Of a stretch of 64,000 nt of DNA, positions 26,953 through 36,516 are shown in pieces. Below the pieces are notes generated by a model, which saw nothing but the letters and a program-made list of their open reading frames with translations, made no database searches and had not been told where the DNA came from. The stretch spans positions 86,254 to 150,253 of the forward strand of contig JBCCUL010000006.1 in assembly GCA_039197065.1 (NCBI GenBank), in the 5' to 3' direction. The stretch is from JANQPX01 sp039197065. Its GTDB lineage: Bacteria > Pseudomonadota > Alphaproteobacteria > Geminicoccales > Geminicoccaceae. The position numbers and the translations under genes were made by a program. Position 1 is the stretch's first letter, and every line of letters begins with the position of its first letter.

Positions 26953-28179
26953 TCAGATCAGGTCGGTCGTCAGGGCAAAAGGAACGAAATCGTCGGCAGC
27001 GACGGTCGAAGGTGGTGTTTCGATATAGCTCTGGCTGCGCATCTCCATCAGCCGGCTGGCGGTGCGCTCGAATTCGAACGCGCCATCGCCGGTCTGATAA
27101 AGCCTCTCCGGCTCCGCATCCGCTGAGATCACCAGATTGACCCGGCATTCGTAGAGCGCATCGACCAGCGTCATGAACCGACGCGCCTCATTATGCCTGT
27201 CGCGGGTCAGGAGTGGCACGCTCTCGATGATCAAGGTGTGATAGCGCTCGGCAAGAGCCAGATAGTCGGCAGCGCCCAAAGGCTGTTCGCAAAGCTCGGG
27301 AAAGTTAAACCAGGCGACACCACGCGCGGCCTTCGGCACCCGAAGCTTCCTGGAGCCGATCTCGATTTCGTCGACAGATCCCGGCGCTTCATCAGTGAGC
27401 AGATCGAAAATCCTGGCAAGCGCCTTTTTGGCGGCAGGCCCATCAGGGCAATAGTAGACCGGCAGGTTTTGAAGACGTTCCAAGCGATAATCGGTCTGCC
27501 CCTTGAGGCTGACCACCGAGAGTTCACGTTTCAGCCGTTCGACGAAAGGGAGAAATCGATCGCGGTTCAGGCCATTTTCGTAGAGACGGTCCGGCGAAAA
27601 GTTCGATGTCGCGACCATGACCAGGCCGAGATCGAACAAGCGATCGAACAGCCGGCCGAGGATCATGGCATCGGCGATATTCTGAACGTGAAACTCATCG
27701 AAGCAGAGCAGCGTCGCCTTGCTGAATAGATGATCGGCCAGCGCCGGGATGGCGTCATCACTTCCCCCGTCTCCGGCGCGATCGCGAAAATCTCTGAGCC
27801 AACCATGCACCTCCTGCATGAAGGCGTGAAAATGAACCCGGCGTTTCTTCTCCCTGGGCGCCCCCTCGAAGAATAGGTCCATCGCCATCGACTTGCCACG
27901 CCCGACCGGCCCATGAATGTAAAGGCCGCGGGCGCGCGGCGGCGCTGACGTGATGTCCGGTCGTTTGCGCCGGAAGCTTTGGCCGATCCGGGCGAGGAAG
28001 CCGCTGTCTTGAGACGGGCTGGGTTCGTCCGTCTTCAGTTGATGGTGGAGACGATCAAGATGTTCGACCACCTCTGCCTGAGCCGGATCGGCCTGAAGCG
28101 CGCCATCGGCGATTAGCGCCTGGTAGCGTTTTTCTGGCCCTTCTTGGGATTGGGGCGTGCCGGCTGCGGATGCGGTCAT
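26953..28179 (-). CDS. zapE: Cell division protein ZapE (AFG1-like ATPase)
   Basis: 408 residues. The P-loop GPVGRGKSMAMDLFFEGAP, the Walker B LLCFDEFHVQNIADAMIL and sensor-region VMVATSNFSPDRLYENGLNR are the canonical AFG1/ZapE blocks, and the N-terminal YQALIADGALQADPAQAEVVEHL is also typical. ZapE is a cytoplasmic ATPase that acts with the Z-ring late in division under stress. In many alphaproteobacteria it lies near the sdh-mdh genes, which are not in this window. The ATG at 28179 lacks a clear ribosome site. Confidence 0.92.
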   Translation of the reverse strand: MTASAAGTPQSQEGPEKRYQALIADGALQADPAQAEVVEHLDRLHHQLKTDEPSPSQDSGFLARIGQSFRRKRPDITSAPPRARGLYIHGPVGRGKSMAMDLFFEGAPREKKRRVHFHAFMQEVHGWLRDFRDRAGDGGSDDAIPALADHLFSKATLLCFDEFHVQNIADAMILGRLFDRLFDLGLVMVATSNFSPDRLYENGLNRDRFLPFVERLKRELSVVSLKGQTDYRLERLQNLPVYYCPDGPAAKKALARIFDLLTDEAPGSVDEIEIGSRKLRVPKAARGVAWFNFPELCEQPLGAADYLALAERYHTLIIESVPLLTRDRHNEARRFMTLVDALYECRVNLVISADAEPERLYQTGDGAFEFERTASRLMEMRSQSYIETPPSTVAADDFVPFALTTDLI

Positions 28180-28361
28180 GGATTATTTCGGCGGCTCTGA
28201 CGTCAGGGTGCTCAAGGCTGGGCTCGGCCAACATCAGCCGCCTGACGCAATCCTGCCCAGACGTCAAGTCCGATCACCGTCGACGCCGTCCATAAGCCCC
28301 CCTTGTCGCACCCGCACTCTAGCGCCAGGATGCCGGCTCGATCGATCGGGAGAGGACAGGG

Positions 28362-29291
28362 ATGCAGGTGCTTGCGGATTTTCCGTGGGAGAACGGCCAG
28401 GAATGGATTGACGAGCTCCGCCGGCAGGCGGTCGGTCATCAGATTCTTGCGGAGCCCGACATCGTCGATCACGCCGGCATCGAGGCGGCGGTCGTCTGGC
28501 GGCCGTCCATCGACTTTTTCAAACCGCTCACCAATCTCCGCGCCCTTATCGTCCCCGGCGCCGGCGTCGATCAACTGATGCAAAGCGGGACCAGCCTTCC
28601 CGATGTGCCGATCGTTCGCCTCGCCGATCCGGTGATGGCGACCCGCATGGCGGAATATGTGCTGGCGATGGTGCTCGACCACCATCGGCAGCTCGGGCGG
28701 TATCGGGATCAGCAGGCAGGCGCGATCTGGAAACGGCACTTCCATAGCGATCCTCAGGACATCCGGGTCGGTATTCTCGGCATGGGTGTGATGGGTGCTG
28801 CGGCGGCGCGTCATCTTCGAGCGATCGGCTACGCGGTCACCGGCTGGAGCCGGTCGACCAAGGTCATGCCCGATATCGACGTGGCGGCGGGTGAAGCCGC
28901 GCTGATGCCGCTCATCGCCGCGAGCGATATCCTGGTCTGCCTGTTGCCGCTCACCGATGCGACGCGCGGCATTTTGAACGCGAAGACGTTCGACGCCATG
29001 CCCGAAGGGGCGCTGTTGATCAATGCGGCGCGCGGCGCGCATCTGGTGGTGCCCGATCTGGTGGCGGCACTCGATCGCGGCAAGCTGTCTGCAGCGGTGC
29101 TCGACGTGTTCGAGGACGAGCCGCTGTCGCCGGAAAGCCCGCTTTGGGAGCATCCGAATGTCACGATCACGCCGCATATCGCCAGCCTTTCCAATCCGGT
29201 GACCGGTGTTCGACAGATCGTCCGGGCCCTGGATCGGATCGAGGCCGGGGAGCGGCCCGACCACATCGTCGATCGCCATGCCGGCTACTGA
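28362..29291 (+). CDS. ghrA: Glyoxylate/hydroxypyruvate reductase A (GhrA-like)
   Basis: 309 residues of the D-2-hydroxyacid dehydrogenase family. GILGMGVMGAAAARHLRAIG is the NAD(P)-binding Gly motif, LLPLTDATRGILNAKTF the signature block, INAARGAHLV contains the catalytic Arg, and the family's Glu (DVFEDEPL) and His (TPHIAS) follow. It reduces glyoxylate or hydroxypyruvate using NADPH. AGAGGACAGGG directly before the ATG is a good ribosome site. Its end overlaps the convergent MotB-like gene by 7 bases. Confidence 0.9.
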   Translation: MQVLADFPWENGQEWIDELRRQAVGHQILAEPDIVDHAGIEAAVVWRPSIDFFKPLTNLRALIVPGAGVDQLMQSGTSLPDVPIVRLADPVMATRMAEYVLAMVLDHHRQLGRYRDQQAGAIWKRHFHSDPQDIRVGILGMGVMGAAAARHLRAIGYAVTGWSRSTKVMPDIDVAAGEAALMPLIAASDILVCLLPLTDATRGILNAKTFDAMPEGALLINAARGAHLVVPDLVAALDRGKLSAAVLDVFEDEPLSPESPLWEHPNVTITPHIASLSNPVTGVRQIVRALDRIEAGERPDHIVDRHAGY

Positions 29292-30265
29292 AGACTGTCC
29301 GGCAGCGTGAAGGGTTCATTGCCAATGGATGCATCGGGACCACCGGCTGACTGCGCCAGAGGTTCCGCACGAAGAAGCGTGATGCTGATGCGCCGGTTGC
29401 GCGGATCCGTCGGGCGCTCCGGCACCAGGTGCTCGGTGTCTCCCTTGCCGATCACGCTGGCGATCCGCACTGGATCCAGCCCGGCCTCGACCAGCATCTT
29501 TCGCGTGGCATTGGCGCGATCGAGCGAGAGTGACCAGTTGTCGTAGCCGTCCCTGCGCTTGAAGACGAGCGCATCCGTGTGGCCCGAGATCCAGACCGGG
29601 TTGGGCAAGCTGTTCATGGCCGCAACCACGGTGGTCAGAAGGTTTCGCGCCTCCGGATAGAGCGCCGCGCTGCCGAGCGGGAACATCGAGCGTTTCGCCT
29701 GATCGATCAGCTGAATGCGCAGCCCCTCGGGGACCTGCTCGACCAAAAGATTATCCGCAAGCTCGCCCAGTTCCGGATGGCTCTCGATCGTTTCCGAGAG
29801 CTTGTCCTCGACCCGCTCGAACTTCTCCTCTTCGGTCAGCGGTTCGACCAGGACCTGCTCAAAGCCGTCGTCGGGCGGTATGTCATCCTCTTCCTCGAAG
29901 TCCTCCTCAAGCTCAGCGAGCAGCGCCTCGTCGATCTCCTGCCAACCCGAAGGTCGCTGCTGGTGCTTGGTAACGTCGTTACCGTCATCGTCGATCGGGC
30001 CGATGACACTGTCGAGCGGGATCGGCACGACGTTGCGAGCGAAACGATATTGCGGGTTGCCTTCGAGTTCGACCATGCCGGTAACCGCAACCTCGCGGGT
30101 GAAGCCGAATGCGTTGTTCATGGACCCGGCAACGATCTTGATCTTCTCGGTATCGGGCACGGAAAAGGAGATGATCAGGACGAAGAAGCAGACCAGCAGG
30201 GACATGAGGTCGGCGAAGGTGACCATCCACATCGGTGCGCCGGCTGGTGCATCGTTCTTCGCCAT
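29285..30265 (-). CDS. motB: Flagellar motor stator protein MotB/PomB-like
   Basis: 326 residues. The single N-terminal transmembrane helix contains the ion-binding Asp (MVTFADLMSLL, Asp19) and a PDTEKIKIVAGSMNNAFG plug-like segment. A very acidic linker (ELEEDFEEEDDIPPDDG) leads to the OmpA-like peptidoglycan-binding domain (WISGHTDALVF, LSLDRANATRKML, NRRISITLL). It forms the stator with the MotA/PomA-type protein encoded 116 bases upstream. The AFADLMSLL helix resembles Na-type PomB, but the ion cannot be assigned by eye. Confidence 0.88.
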   Translation of the reverse strand: MAKNDAPAGAPMWMVTFADLMSLLVCFFVLIISFSVPDTEKIKIVAGSMNNAFGFTREVAVTGMVELEGNPQYRFARNVVPIPLDSVIGPIDDDGNDVTKHQQRPSGWQEIDEALLAELEEDFEEEDDIPPDDGFEQVLVEPLTEEEKFERVEDKLSETIESHPELGELADNLLVEQVPEGLRIQLIDQAKRSMFPLGSAALYPEARNLLTTVVAAMNSLPNPVWISGHTDALVFKRRDGYDNWSLSLDRANATRKMLVEAGLDPVRIASVIGKGDTEHLVPERPTDPRNRRISITLLRAEPLAQSAGGPDASIGNEPFTLPDSLQ

Positions 30266-30381
30266 CGATCCGCCCCCTTATCGCCGCCGACGCAGCGGGT
30301 CAGACATGGCGCTGCGGTCTGCTGATCGGATGGGCAACGGCAACGAAGCTTGCGACCGTTCGGCTGTAGGGGACTGATACA

Positions 30382-31146
30382 CTAAGCGGCCTGTTCCAGC
30401 ACCCGCTGACTTTCCGGCAGATAGGCGTTCAGGAAGTCCAGCATGATGTCCGGATTGGTCTTGTTGTGAATGTGGATCACGCCTTCGATCACGACGCTGC
30501 GATTGAGTTCCTCGGTCGCAAGCTTGGCGACCATCTTCTCGCTGATCGGAATGGCGATCAGATTTGAGATGAGCGCGCCATAAAGGGTCGTAAGAAGCGC
30601 GATCGCCATGGAAGGACCGATCGCCGCCGGGTCTTCCATGTTCGACAGCATCTGCACCAGACCGACCAGCGTGCCGATCATGCCGAAGGCCGGGGCTGCG
30701 TCGCCCAATACTTTGAAAAACCGCCCGCCTTCCTCCAAGCGCTCGATATAGAGATCACGCTCGCGGGTCAGCGAGTCCTTGATGAATTCGAGGGCCAGTC
30801 CATCGACGCAGAGCTGGATGCCCTTCTTCAGAAATTCGTCCTTGATTTCAACACTTTCCAGCCCCATCAGACCGTCCTTGCGAGCAATCTTGGCAAGCTC
30901 GCCAATCTGATCGACCAGCTCACGAGCACTCGCTTTGGAGCCTCCGAACGTGACCGACACACCCATCATCAGCGCGCCGAACACTTCGCCGATATTGAAG
31001 CGGATCAGCGTCGCCATCATGCCGCCGCCGATCACGATGAACATGCTTGGCACGTCGACGAACGACGAGAAATTGCCGCCGAGAAAGATCGCAGCCAGCA
31101 CCACCGCTGTGCCGCCGAGCATGCCGATCAGCGTTGCGAGATCCAT
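30382..31146 (-). CDS. motA: Flagellar motor stator protein MotA/PomA-like
   Basis: 254 residues with four transmembrane segments. The start MDLATLIGMLGGTAVVLAAI and the C-terminal pair (PAFGMIGTLVGLVQML; IALLTTLYGALISNLIAIP) match PomA-type stator subunits, and the cytoplasmic loop with charged residues that contacts FliG lies between. The ATG at 31146 is chosen because family proteins begin at MDLATLIG; the frame extends upstream to 31227 without support. Forms a two-gene unit with motB. No other flagellar structural genes lie next to it. Confidence 0.9.
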   Translation of the reverse strand: MDLATLIGMLGGTAVVLAAIFLGGNFSSFVDVPSMFIVIGGGMMATLIRFNIGEVFGALMMGVSVTFGGSKASARELVDQIGELAKIARKDGLMGLESVEIKDEFLKKGIQLCVDGLALEFIKDSLTRERDLYIERLEEGGRFFKVLGDAAPAFGMIGTLVGLVQMLSNMEDPAAIGPSMAIALLTTLYGALISNLIAIPISEKMVAKLATEELNRSVVIEGVIHIHNKTNPDIMLDFLNAYLPESQRVLEQAA

Positions 31147-31370
31147 CGAGGCCAGACTCCGAGCTCTGCCACCGGGTGGTCGAACCAAAGCAGCCTTCAA
31201 ACCAAGGCCGAAAGCTGCCAGATCCACGGAGTCTACAGACCGCCTCTATAAAAAAGGTTAACGCCGCAAAAATTAACGAATGCGATCGACGGCGATGCTC
31301 GAGCGACCACGGCGGGCTCTGCTGCGATCACTTATGGGGGTCAGGATGGCCACCCGTAGCCGATCATCAT

Positions 31371-31697
31371 TCAGCGCTTGTCGCCATCCCCTTGAAGGGC
31401 GCCCCTTTCCAGACGTGAGCGCAGTTTTTCGATATTGCCGCTGGCGATCTCGTCCATGTCGATTCCAAGGTCGGCGGCAAGGGTTGCGACATACCAAAGG
31501 ACATCCCCAAGCTCGTCCCTGATCGCGGCGATTTGATCCTCGCCGAAGTCGCCGCCGCGGTCACGCAAGACCTTCTTTACCTTACCGGCGACCTCGCCGG
31601 CTTCACTGGCAAGTCCAAGCGCCGGGTAGGTGACCCGATAGGCGTCTGCATAGAGAGCGGTTTTGCGGGCGGCATTCTGATAGCTGTTGAAATCCAC
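31371..31697 (-). CDS. MazG-like nucleoside triphosphate pyrophosphohydrolase
   Basis: 108 residues from a GTG at 31697, selected because GGAGG lies six bases upstream and the conserved domain starts immediately (DFNSYQNAARKTA). The metal-binding helix pair is visible as LGLASEAGEVAGKVKKVLRD and IRDELGDVLWYVATLA (ExxE and ExxD). Such proteins hydrolyse non-canonical or excess NTPs to NMP and pyrophosphate. It is divergent from the AraC-type regulator gene. Confidence 0.87.
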   Translation of the reverse strand: MDFNSYQNAARKTALYADAYRVTYPALGLASEAGEVAGKVKKVLRDRGGDFGEDQIAAIRDELGDVLWYVATLAADLGIDMDEIASGNIEKLRSRLERGALQGDGDKR

Positions 31698-31835
31698 GTT
31701 TTTCCTCCGAAGCGGGTAAGGAGAAGGTTTGCCGCTTTCTGCCGAACCGATAAAGTTTTTTCCACCAAGTCCATGAAGGGAAATGCCGGGCACGCGTGAT
31801 TTGAAGGCGCCGATTGGCGTGCTATCTTTCAAGCT

Positions 31836-32573
31836 ATGCCCGATCTTCTGAAGTCGGAACTATGGACATATCGTCGCCTGGAGCATCCGAGCTTCATCGA
31901 GGCTTCGGATTGGCAGGGATCGAGCAGTCCATCGCTGGTCTACCATTTCCATCATGAGCCGCAGATTACGGCTGTATTGAGGGGTAGCAGGTGGTTCGAG
32001 ATCAGACATCGAGTTTATGAAATTCCAGCGGGTTGCTTCGCGGTCATACCGGCACGAACACCGCACATGTCCCTAGGGAAAGCCGGGAAATCGACGATCA
32101 GCCGAGACGTCTTCATCGACCCCGTCGCCTTTGGCGGCGACGCTCGAAATCTCATGTTTGGCAGCTTGCCGAAGGTTACGCCTGACGACGAGGACATGAT
32201 CGTTCCGCTTATTCTGTCCGCCGTCCGCCGACCGCTTCGTCGGCGCCTGCCAAGACCGCCCCGCCCGTCTTTTCCAGCGGAAATTCTGGATGCCGTTCGC
32301 GAAGGCCGGGAAGCGGTCAGAGATATCGCGCGAAGCACGCGTCTCAGCCGCGAAGGGTTCATCAGGAAGTTCGACCGCGAGATGGGCATGACGCCCCATG
32401 CCTATCGGCTCGCTGAGCGCGTCAGCCTGGCGCGCGCCCTGCTTCGGAGCGGGCAAACGCCGGTCTTTGCCGCTCACGAAGCGGGATTTGCCGATCAAAG
32501 CCACCTTGGACGGGTCTTTCGAAGGGCATTTGGCACGACGCCGGCCCGCTTCCGCCAAGCCTGGCGCGTCTGA
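31836..32573 (+). CDS. AraC family transcriptional regulator
   Basis: 245 residues: an N-terminal cupin-like sensor (SLVYHFHHEPQITAVLRG, IPAGCFAVIPARTPHMS) and two C-terminal helix-turn-helix units (VRDIARSTRLSREGFIRKF; PVFAAHEAGFADQSHLGRVF followed by FGTTPARFR). The ligand is unknown. It is 72 bases upstream of the small monooxygenase-fold gene on the same strand, which is a plausible target. No strong ribosome site is seen before the ATG. Confidence 0.87.
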   Translation: MPDLLKSELWTYRRLEHPSFIEASDWQGSSSPSLVYHFHHEPQITAVLRGSRWFEIRHRVYEIPAGCFAVIPARTPHMSLGKAGKSTISRDVFIDPVAFGGDARNLMFGSLPKVTPDDEDMIVPLILSAVRRPLRRRLPRPPRPSFPAEILDAVREGREAVRDIARSTRLSREGFIRKFDREMGMTPHAYRLAERVSLARALLRSGQTPVFAAHEAGFADQSHLGRVFRRAFGTTPARFRQAWRV

Positions 32574-32644
32574 AACTCACTTTCGTTCCAGACAGAAACA
32601 CAACGCACCGATATCTATCGAGCATCACTGCTGGAGGACGAGAC

Positions 32645-33265
32645 ATGCAGGCATTGATGTTCGAAGTGAAGCCGAAGGAAGGGCACGAGCAGCATTACTT
32701 TGATCGTGCCGCAGCCCTACGCCCCAGGCTTGAAAGGAATGACGGGATCTTGTTCATCGACCGCTACAGGTCTCTCAGCCGCGCCGGTATCGTCCTGTCC
32801 CATTCCCATTGGCGCGACGAAGCCTCCATGACAAGGTGGCGCGTCGACGAAGCGCATCACAAAACACAGTCGGCCGGACGCAACGTGCACTTCGATGATT
32901 ATCGCATTCGCATTTCACACGTCCTGCATTTCCAACAGGGCGCCGAGCCTGCGAAGACCTGGACTTCCGATGGCGCCTACAAAGACGGAAGCCAAACGAC
33001 ATCGCGATATCTGGCCATCATCGGAACCGACAAGAGACCGTTGGATCGCATCGGAGAAGCTTTCCAAAGCGTCAATGCCGAGGATCGCTTCCTGACCATC
33101 GTCGAACCAGCTTCAGAGCGGGACGGTCGCGATCTGATCGCCGGGATCGAAGGCCGCCAGCACCATGTCACCAGCACGCTCCTGTCCGTCGTCTCGCGAG
33201 ACTACGGAATGTATGATCGAGACGAGGCGCCGCAATACTTCCCGCCGATTGGGAAGAAGCTCTAG
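32645..33265 (+). CDS. Antibiotic-biosynthesis-monooxygenase-fold (ABM) protein
   Basis: 206 residues, seemingly two ferredoxin-like units. The first has MLFEVKPKEGHEQHYFDRAA, IDRYRSLSRAG and SHWRDEASMTRWR (the ABM pattern with Trp and His); the second (residues ~115-190) is more divergent. GGAGGACGAGAC before the ATG gives a strong ribosome site. ABM proteins are heme-degrading enzymes or small-molecule monooxygenases. The AraC gene directly upstream suggests inducible expression; the substrate is unknown. Confidence 0.75.
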   Translation: MQALMFEVKPKEGHEQHYFDRAAALRPRLERNDGILFIDRYRSLSRAGIVLSHSHWRDEASMTRWRVDEAHHKTQSAGRNVHFDDYRIRISHVLHFQQGAEPAKTWTSDGAYKDGSQTTSRYLAIIGTDKRPLDRIGEAFQSVNAEDRFLTIVEPASERDGRDLIAGIEGRQHHVTSTLLSVVSRDYGMYDRDEAPQYFPPIGKKL

Positions 33266-33295
33266 GCGACGCCTCCGCCCTCCTCGGATGACGCG

Positions 33296-34918
33296 TCAGT
33301 TCTTGCTGGCCTTCCCATATTTGTTGTCATCGAAGGAGGGGCCCCAGATCATGCCTTCCACGCCCTTTCGAGACGCGATGAGTTCGATGTCCTGGAACAT
33401 GATGACGAAGGGTGAGATCGCCTGGTGCTCGCGCTGGATCTCCTGATACATGGTGCTGCGCACGTCAGGATCATGCTCGAGAACGGCGGCTGCCGTCAGC
33501 GCCGTCATCTCAGGGATGTCCCAGGCATTGCGCCAGGCGAGCTTGCCGGTATGGCCGTCTTCGTCCCTGTTGCCGGGATTGCTGGCAAACGTGTCGGCGT
33601 TGGTGTGCGGGTCCTGATAGTCCGGACCCCAGCGGCCGATATAGATGTCGTGGGTGCGGGCGCGATACTTGGTCAGCGTCTGCTTGTTGTCGCCCGGGAT
33701 GATTTCGAGATCGATGCCAGCTTGCGCCCAGGTCGCCTGAATGGCCTGCGCCATGTCCGTGACCGTTGAGGTGTTGCGCGTGTCCATCGTCACGGAAAAG
33801 CCGTCTTCCAGTCCGGCGTCTGCCAGGAGGCCCTTGGCTTTTTCAACATCGAGCGAGAAGGGCTTGTCGTCGATCGCGCCGAGGAAGCCGCTCGGCAGAA
33901 AAGACTGGTGGATCGTGGCTGAGCCCGCAAGGATCGTCGAACCGATGCCCTCATAGTCGATCAGATATTTAAGCGCCTCGCGCACCTCCGGCTTCGAGAG
34001 ATACTCGTTCTTCTGATTGAGGCCGAGATACCAGACAGCGCCCTTCGGCACCTCCTCGACGAAGATGTCCTCATTGCCTTCGAGCGCCTTGATCTGATCG
34101 CTCTCCAGATCGCGCGCGATGTCGATATCACCCTTTTCCAGCAGGAGCTGCTGGGTCGCAGGCTCGGCGATATGGCGGGTGAAGACGCGCTTGAAGGCGG
34201 GAGCACCGCCCCAATAGTCAGGGTTGGCGTCGATCACCAGGCTCTCATTCGGTTTCCAGGCGCGCAGCTTGAACGGGCCGGAGCCGGCGCTTGCGGTGCG
34301 CAGCCACTCATGGCCCATATCACCGTCTTTCTCATTCGCCATCACCTCCTGCTTGTCGACCACCGAGCCGATGCCGGCCGTCAGGCAATAGAGAAAGAAG
34401 GTCGGCGCGTAGGGCTGGTCGAGCGTGACCTGCAAGGTCCGGTCGTCGATCGCCTGGATCATCTCGTCGACATTTTCCGGCGTGAAGCCGAACTGGCTGA
34501 GGATGAAGGACGGCGTCTTGTTGAGCTTGATGACCCGCTGCAGCGACCAGGCGGCATCCTCGGCGGTCAGCGGATTGCCGCTATGGAAGGTGACGCCATC
34601 TCGAATCTTGAAGGTGTAGGTCTTGCCGTCCTCGGCGATCTCCCAGCTCTCGGCCACATGCCCTTGCAGGTTTTCGACGTCGTCAGCAGGGTAGGTGACC
34701 AGGCGGTCATAGACCTGGGCGCCATATTCGGCGCCGGAGAATTCGAAGATCTCAGCCGGATCGAGGGTGATCAGATCGTCGATCTGCCAGGCCTGGACCA
34801 GCGTGTCGGCCGGCGTTTCGGCGTTGCTCTCCGCAATGTCCAGCGCCGTTGCCAGAGCAATCGCGGCACATCCTGCCGCCAGATGTCGAATGAAACCACG
34901 TCCCAGCAGTCCGCCCAC
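33296..34918 (-). CDS. Oligopeptide/dipeptide-type ABC transporter substrate-binding protein
   Basis: 540 residues, GTG start with GGAGG six bases upstream. A signal peptide (FIRHLAAGCAAIALATALDIAESNA) precedes a SBP_bac_5 domain with LVQAWQIDDLITLDPAEIFEF, YTFKIRDGVTFHSGNPLTAED and FKLRAWKPNESLVIDANPDYWGG. It captures peptides or other solutes in the periplasm. No permease or ATPase genes lie next to it, so it is an orphan receptor or serves a transporter encoded elsewhere. It is followed on the minus strand by nothing co-directional nearby; the nucleoside hydrolase lies upstream. Confidence 0.88.
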   Translation of the reverse strand: MGGLLGRGFIRHLAAGCAAIALATALDIAESNAETPADTLVQAWQIDDLITLDPAEIFEFSGAEYGAQVYDRLVTYPADDVENLQGHVAESWEIAEDGKTYTFKIRDGVTFHSGNPLTAEDAAWSLQRVIKLNKTPSFILSQFGFTPENVDEMIQAIDDRTLQVTLDQPYAPTFFLYCLTAGIGSVVDKQEVMANEKDGDMGHEWLRTASAGSGPFKLRAWKPNESLVIDANPDYWGGAPAFKRVFTRHIAEPATQQLLLEKGDIDIARDLESDQIKALEGNEDIFVEEVPKGAVWYLGLNQKNEYLSKPEVREALKYLIDYEGIGSTILAGSATIHQSFLPSGFLGAIDDKPFSLDVEKAKGLLADAGLEDGFSVTMDTRNTSTVTDMAQAIQATWAQAGIDLEIIPGDNKQTLTKYRARTHDIYIGRWGPDYQDPHTNADTFASNPGNRDEDGHTGKLAWRNAWDIPEMTALTAAAVLEHDPDVRSTMYQEIQREHQAISPFVIMFQDIELIASRKGVEGMIWGPSFDDNKYGKASKN

Positions 34919-34989
34919 GTTTCGCCTCCATCAATTTGCCTTTAATAAGACTAGCCTTAGACCCTCTTTGCCCGATGTCAAACAGACGT

Positions 34990-35940
34990 TTACGCCGGCA
35001 GGGGCAGGCGCGCCAATCGCTCGGTCAAAAGTTGGAAAAAGGCATCGGCGTCGATCTGGTCGATGGTCAGCGCGTTGGCCGGGAGATCGGAGCGTCCACG
35101 CCAATCCACCAGCGTTCTTCCCAACGACGCCTCGCTCATGATGTCGATCTCGACATGGCAATTCCGGCCTTCGAACAGATCGGGGCGCATGACATAGGCA
35201 ATCGCGCAGGGGTCATGCAGCGGCGCTCCGTGACCTTCGCCCTTGGCCTGATCAAAGATGTTGTAGAAGGTCAGCAGACCGACCACCGCCTCGCTCACCT
35301 CCGTACCGATCTGACGGATCGCCTCGAGCCTGGGTGGGGTGACCAGGGCTTTGTGGGTGACGTCCAGGCCATGCATGACGATCGGCACGCCGGAGCGGAA
35401 GACGATGTCTGCGGCATGCGGATCGACATAGATGTTGAACTCGGCAGCCGGCGTGATGTTGCCGATACCGATCGCACCGCCCATCAGCACGATCGACTTG
35501 ATGCGCGGGACGATGTCCGGCGCGATCCGCATCGCAAGAGCGACATTGGTGAGCGGGCCGACCGGACAGAGCGTGACGGAGCCCTCCGGCTCTCGCCTCA
35601 AGATGTCGACGATCGCAAGCGCCGCATGCCCGTCTGCGAGCGGCGTCGTCGGTTCGGGCAAATCGGCGCCGTCGAGCCCGGTCTTGCCGTGGACGAATTC
35701 CGCCGTCACCAGATCCTGCACCAGGGGACGATCCGCGCCTCGATAGACCGGCACATCCGTCCGACCCGCAAGCGCAACCAGTTTCCTCGCATTCACCTCG
35801 GTCAGATCGAGCGGCACATTGCCGGCCACGGCGGTGACCGCGAGCACCTCGATCTCCTCAGGCGAACCCAGCGCTAAAAGGATCGCGAGCGCGTCGTCCT
35901 GGCCGGGGTCGCAATCGATGATGATGGATCTTGGCGCCAT
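34990..35940 (-). CDS. Nucleoside hydrolase (inosine-uridine preferring family)
   Basis: 316 residues. The calcium-binding DCDPGQDDALAILLAL, NVPLDLTEVNARKLV, ITPAAEFNIYVDPHAADIV and the C-terminal HDPCAIAY motif are all present, consistent with an active IUNH. It releases ribose and a base from nucleosides. GGAAGAG before the ATG supports the start. Same strand as the SBP_bac_5 gene (71 bases apart), so the pair could be a nucleoside scavenging unit, but that is only a guess from order. Confidence 0.9.
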   Translation of the reverse strand: MAPRSIIIDCDPGQDDALAILLALGSPEEIEVLAVTAVAGNVPLDLTEVNARKLVALAGRTDVPVYRGADRPLVQDLVTAEFVHGKTGLDGADLPEPTTPLADGHAALAIVDILRREPEGSVTLCPVGPLTNVALAMRIAPDIVPRIKSIVLMGGAIGIGNITPAAEFNIYVDPHAADIVFRSGVPIVMHGLDVTHKALVTPPRLEAIRQIGTEVSEAVVGLLTFYNIFDQAKGEGHGAPLHDPCAIAYVMRPDLFEGRNCHVEIDIMSEASLGRTLVDWRGRSDLPANALTIDQIDADAFFQLLTERLARLPLPA

Positions 35941-36099
35941 GATCTCTTCCTGCAGGCGGTGAATGCATGCCCCATGACTAGCAGCATCGAGGGGCGGCGT
36001 CGCGCCTGGAAGAGCGACCTGCTGCGTTCAGAGTTCGTTCACCTGGCACTGCATAAGGTTAACAGACATTTACCAGTTCAAGGCACCGGGGAGTTCGCC

Positions 36100-36501
36100 A
36101 TGATCAGACATTTCCTTATCTCGGGGGTGGTAGCTGCAGCCCTTTCCGCCTGCGCCACCGCACCATCAGAACCGATTAGCACGCGGAACGATGCCCTGAC
36201 CCACGGCAATGTTCAGATGAATGTCGAGATTGGACGCACCACCCAAGCGGACGTACTCGAGGTTTTCGGCGCACCGAACGTCACCACGATCGATGGTTCC
36301 GGCCAGGAGGTCTGGAGCTATCAGCGGGCTGCGACTGTCGCGCAAAGTTCGTCGAGGGACAATTACTGGACGATCCTGCTGGCCGGTTCCGGCAGCGAAA
36401 GTTCGGGCTTCGAGCAAAGCTCGCGCATGACAACGCTGATCGTCAAATTCGACGATCAAGACTTCGTCTCGGATTTCCGCAGCCGATCCAGCAGTTTCTA
36501 G
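36100..36501 (+). CDS. BamE/SmpA-like outer-membrane lipoprotein
   Basis: 133 residues. The ATG at 36100 follows GGGGAG and begins a lipoprotein signal peptide with lipobox LSAC (MIRHFLISGVVAAALSAC). The mature part has the SmpA-like block VEIGRTTQADVLEVFGAPNV and EVWSYQ. Its size and motif resemble BamE relatives, but this is not the main BamE by length alone. The next gene, 15 bases on, is also a lipoprotein, suggesting a co-expressed pair. Confidence 0.75.
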   Translation: MIRHFLISGVVAAALSACATAPSEPISTRNDALTHGNVQMNVEIGRTTQADVLEVFGAPNVTTIDGSGQEVWSYQRAATVAQSSSRDNYWTILLAGSGSESSGFEQSSRMTTLIVKFDDQDFVSDFRSRSSSF

Positions 36502-36516
36502 AGACGAGGAACGATC

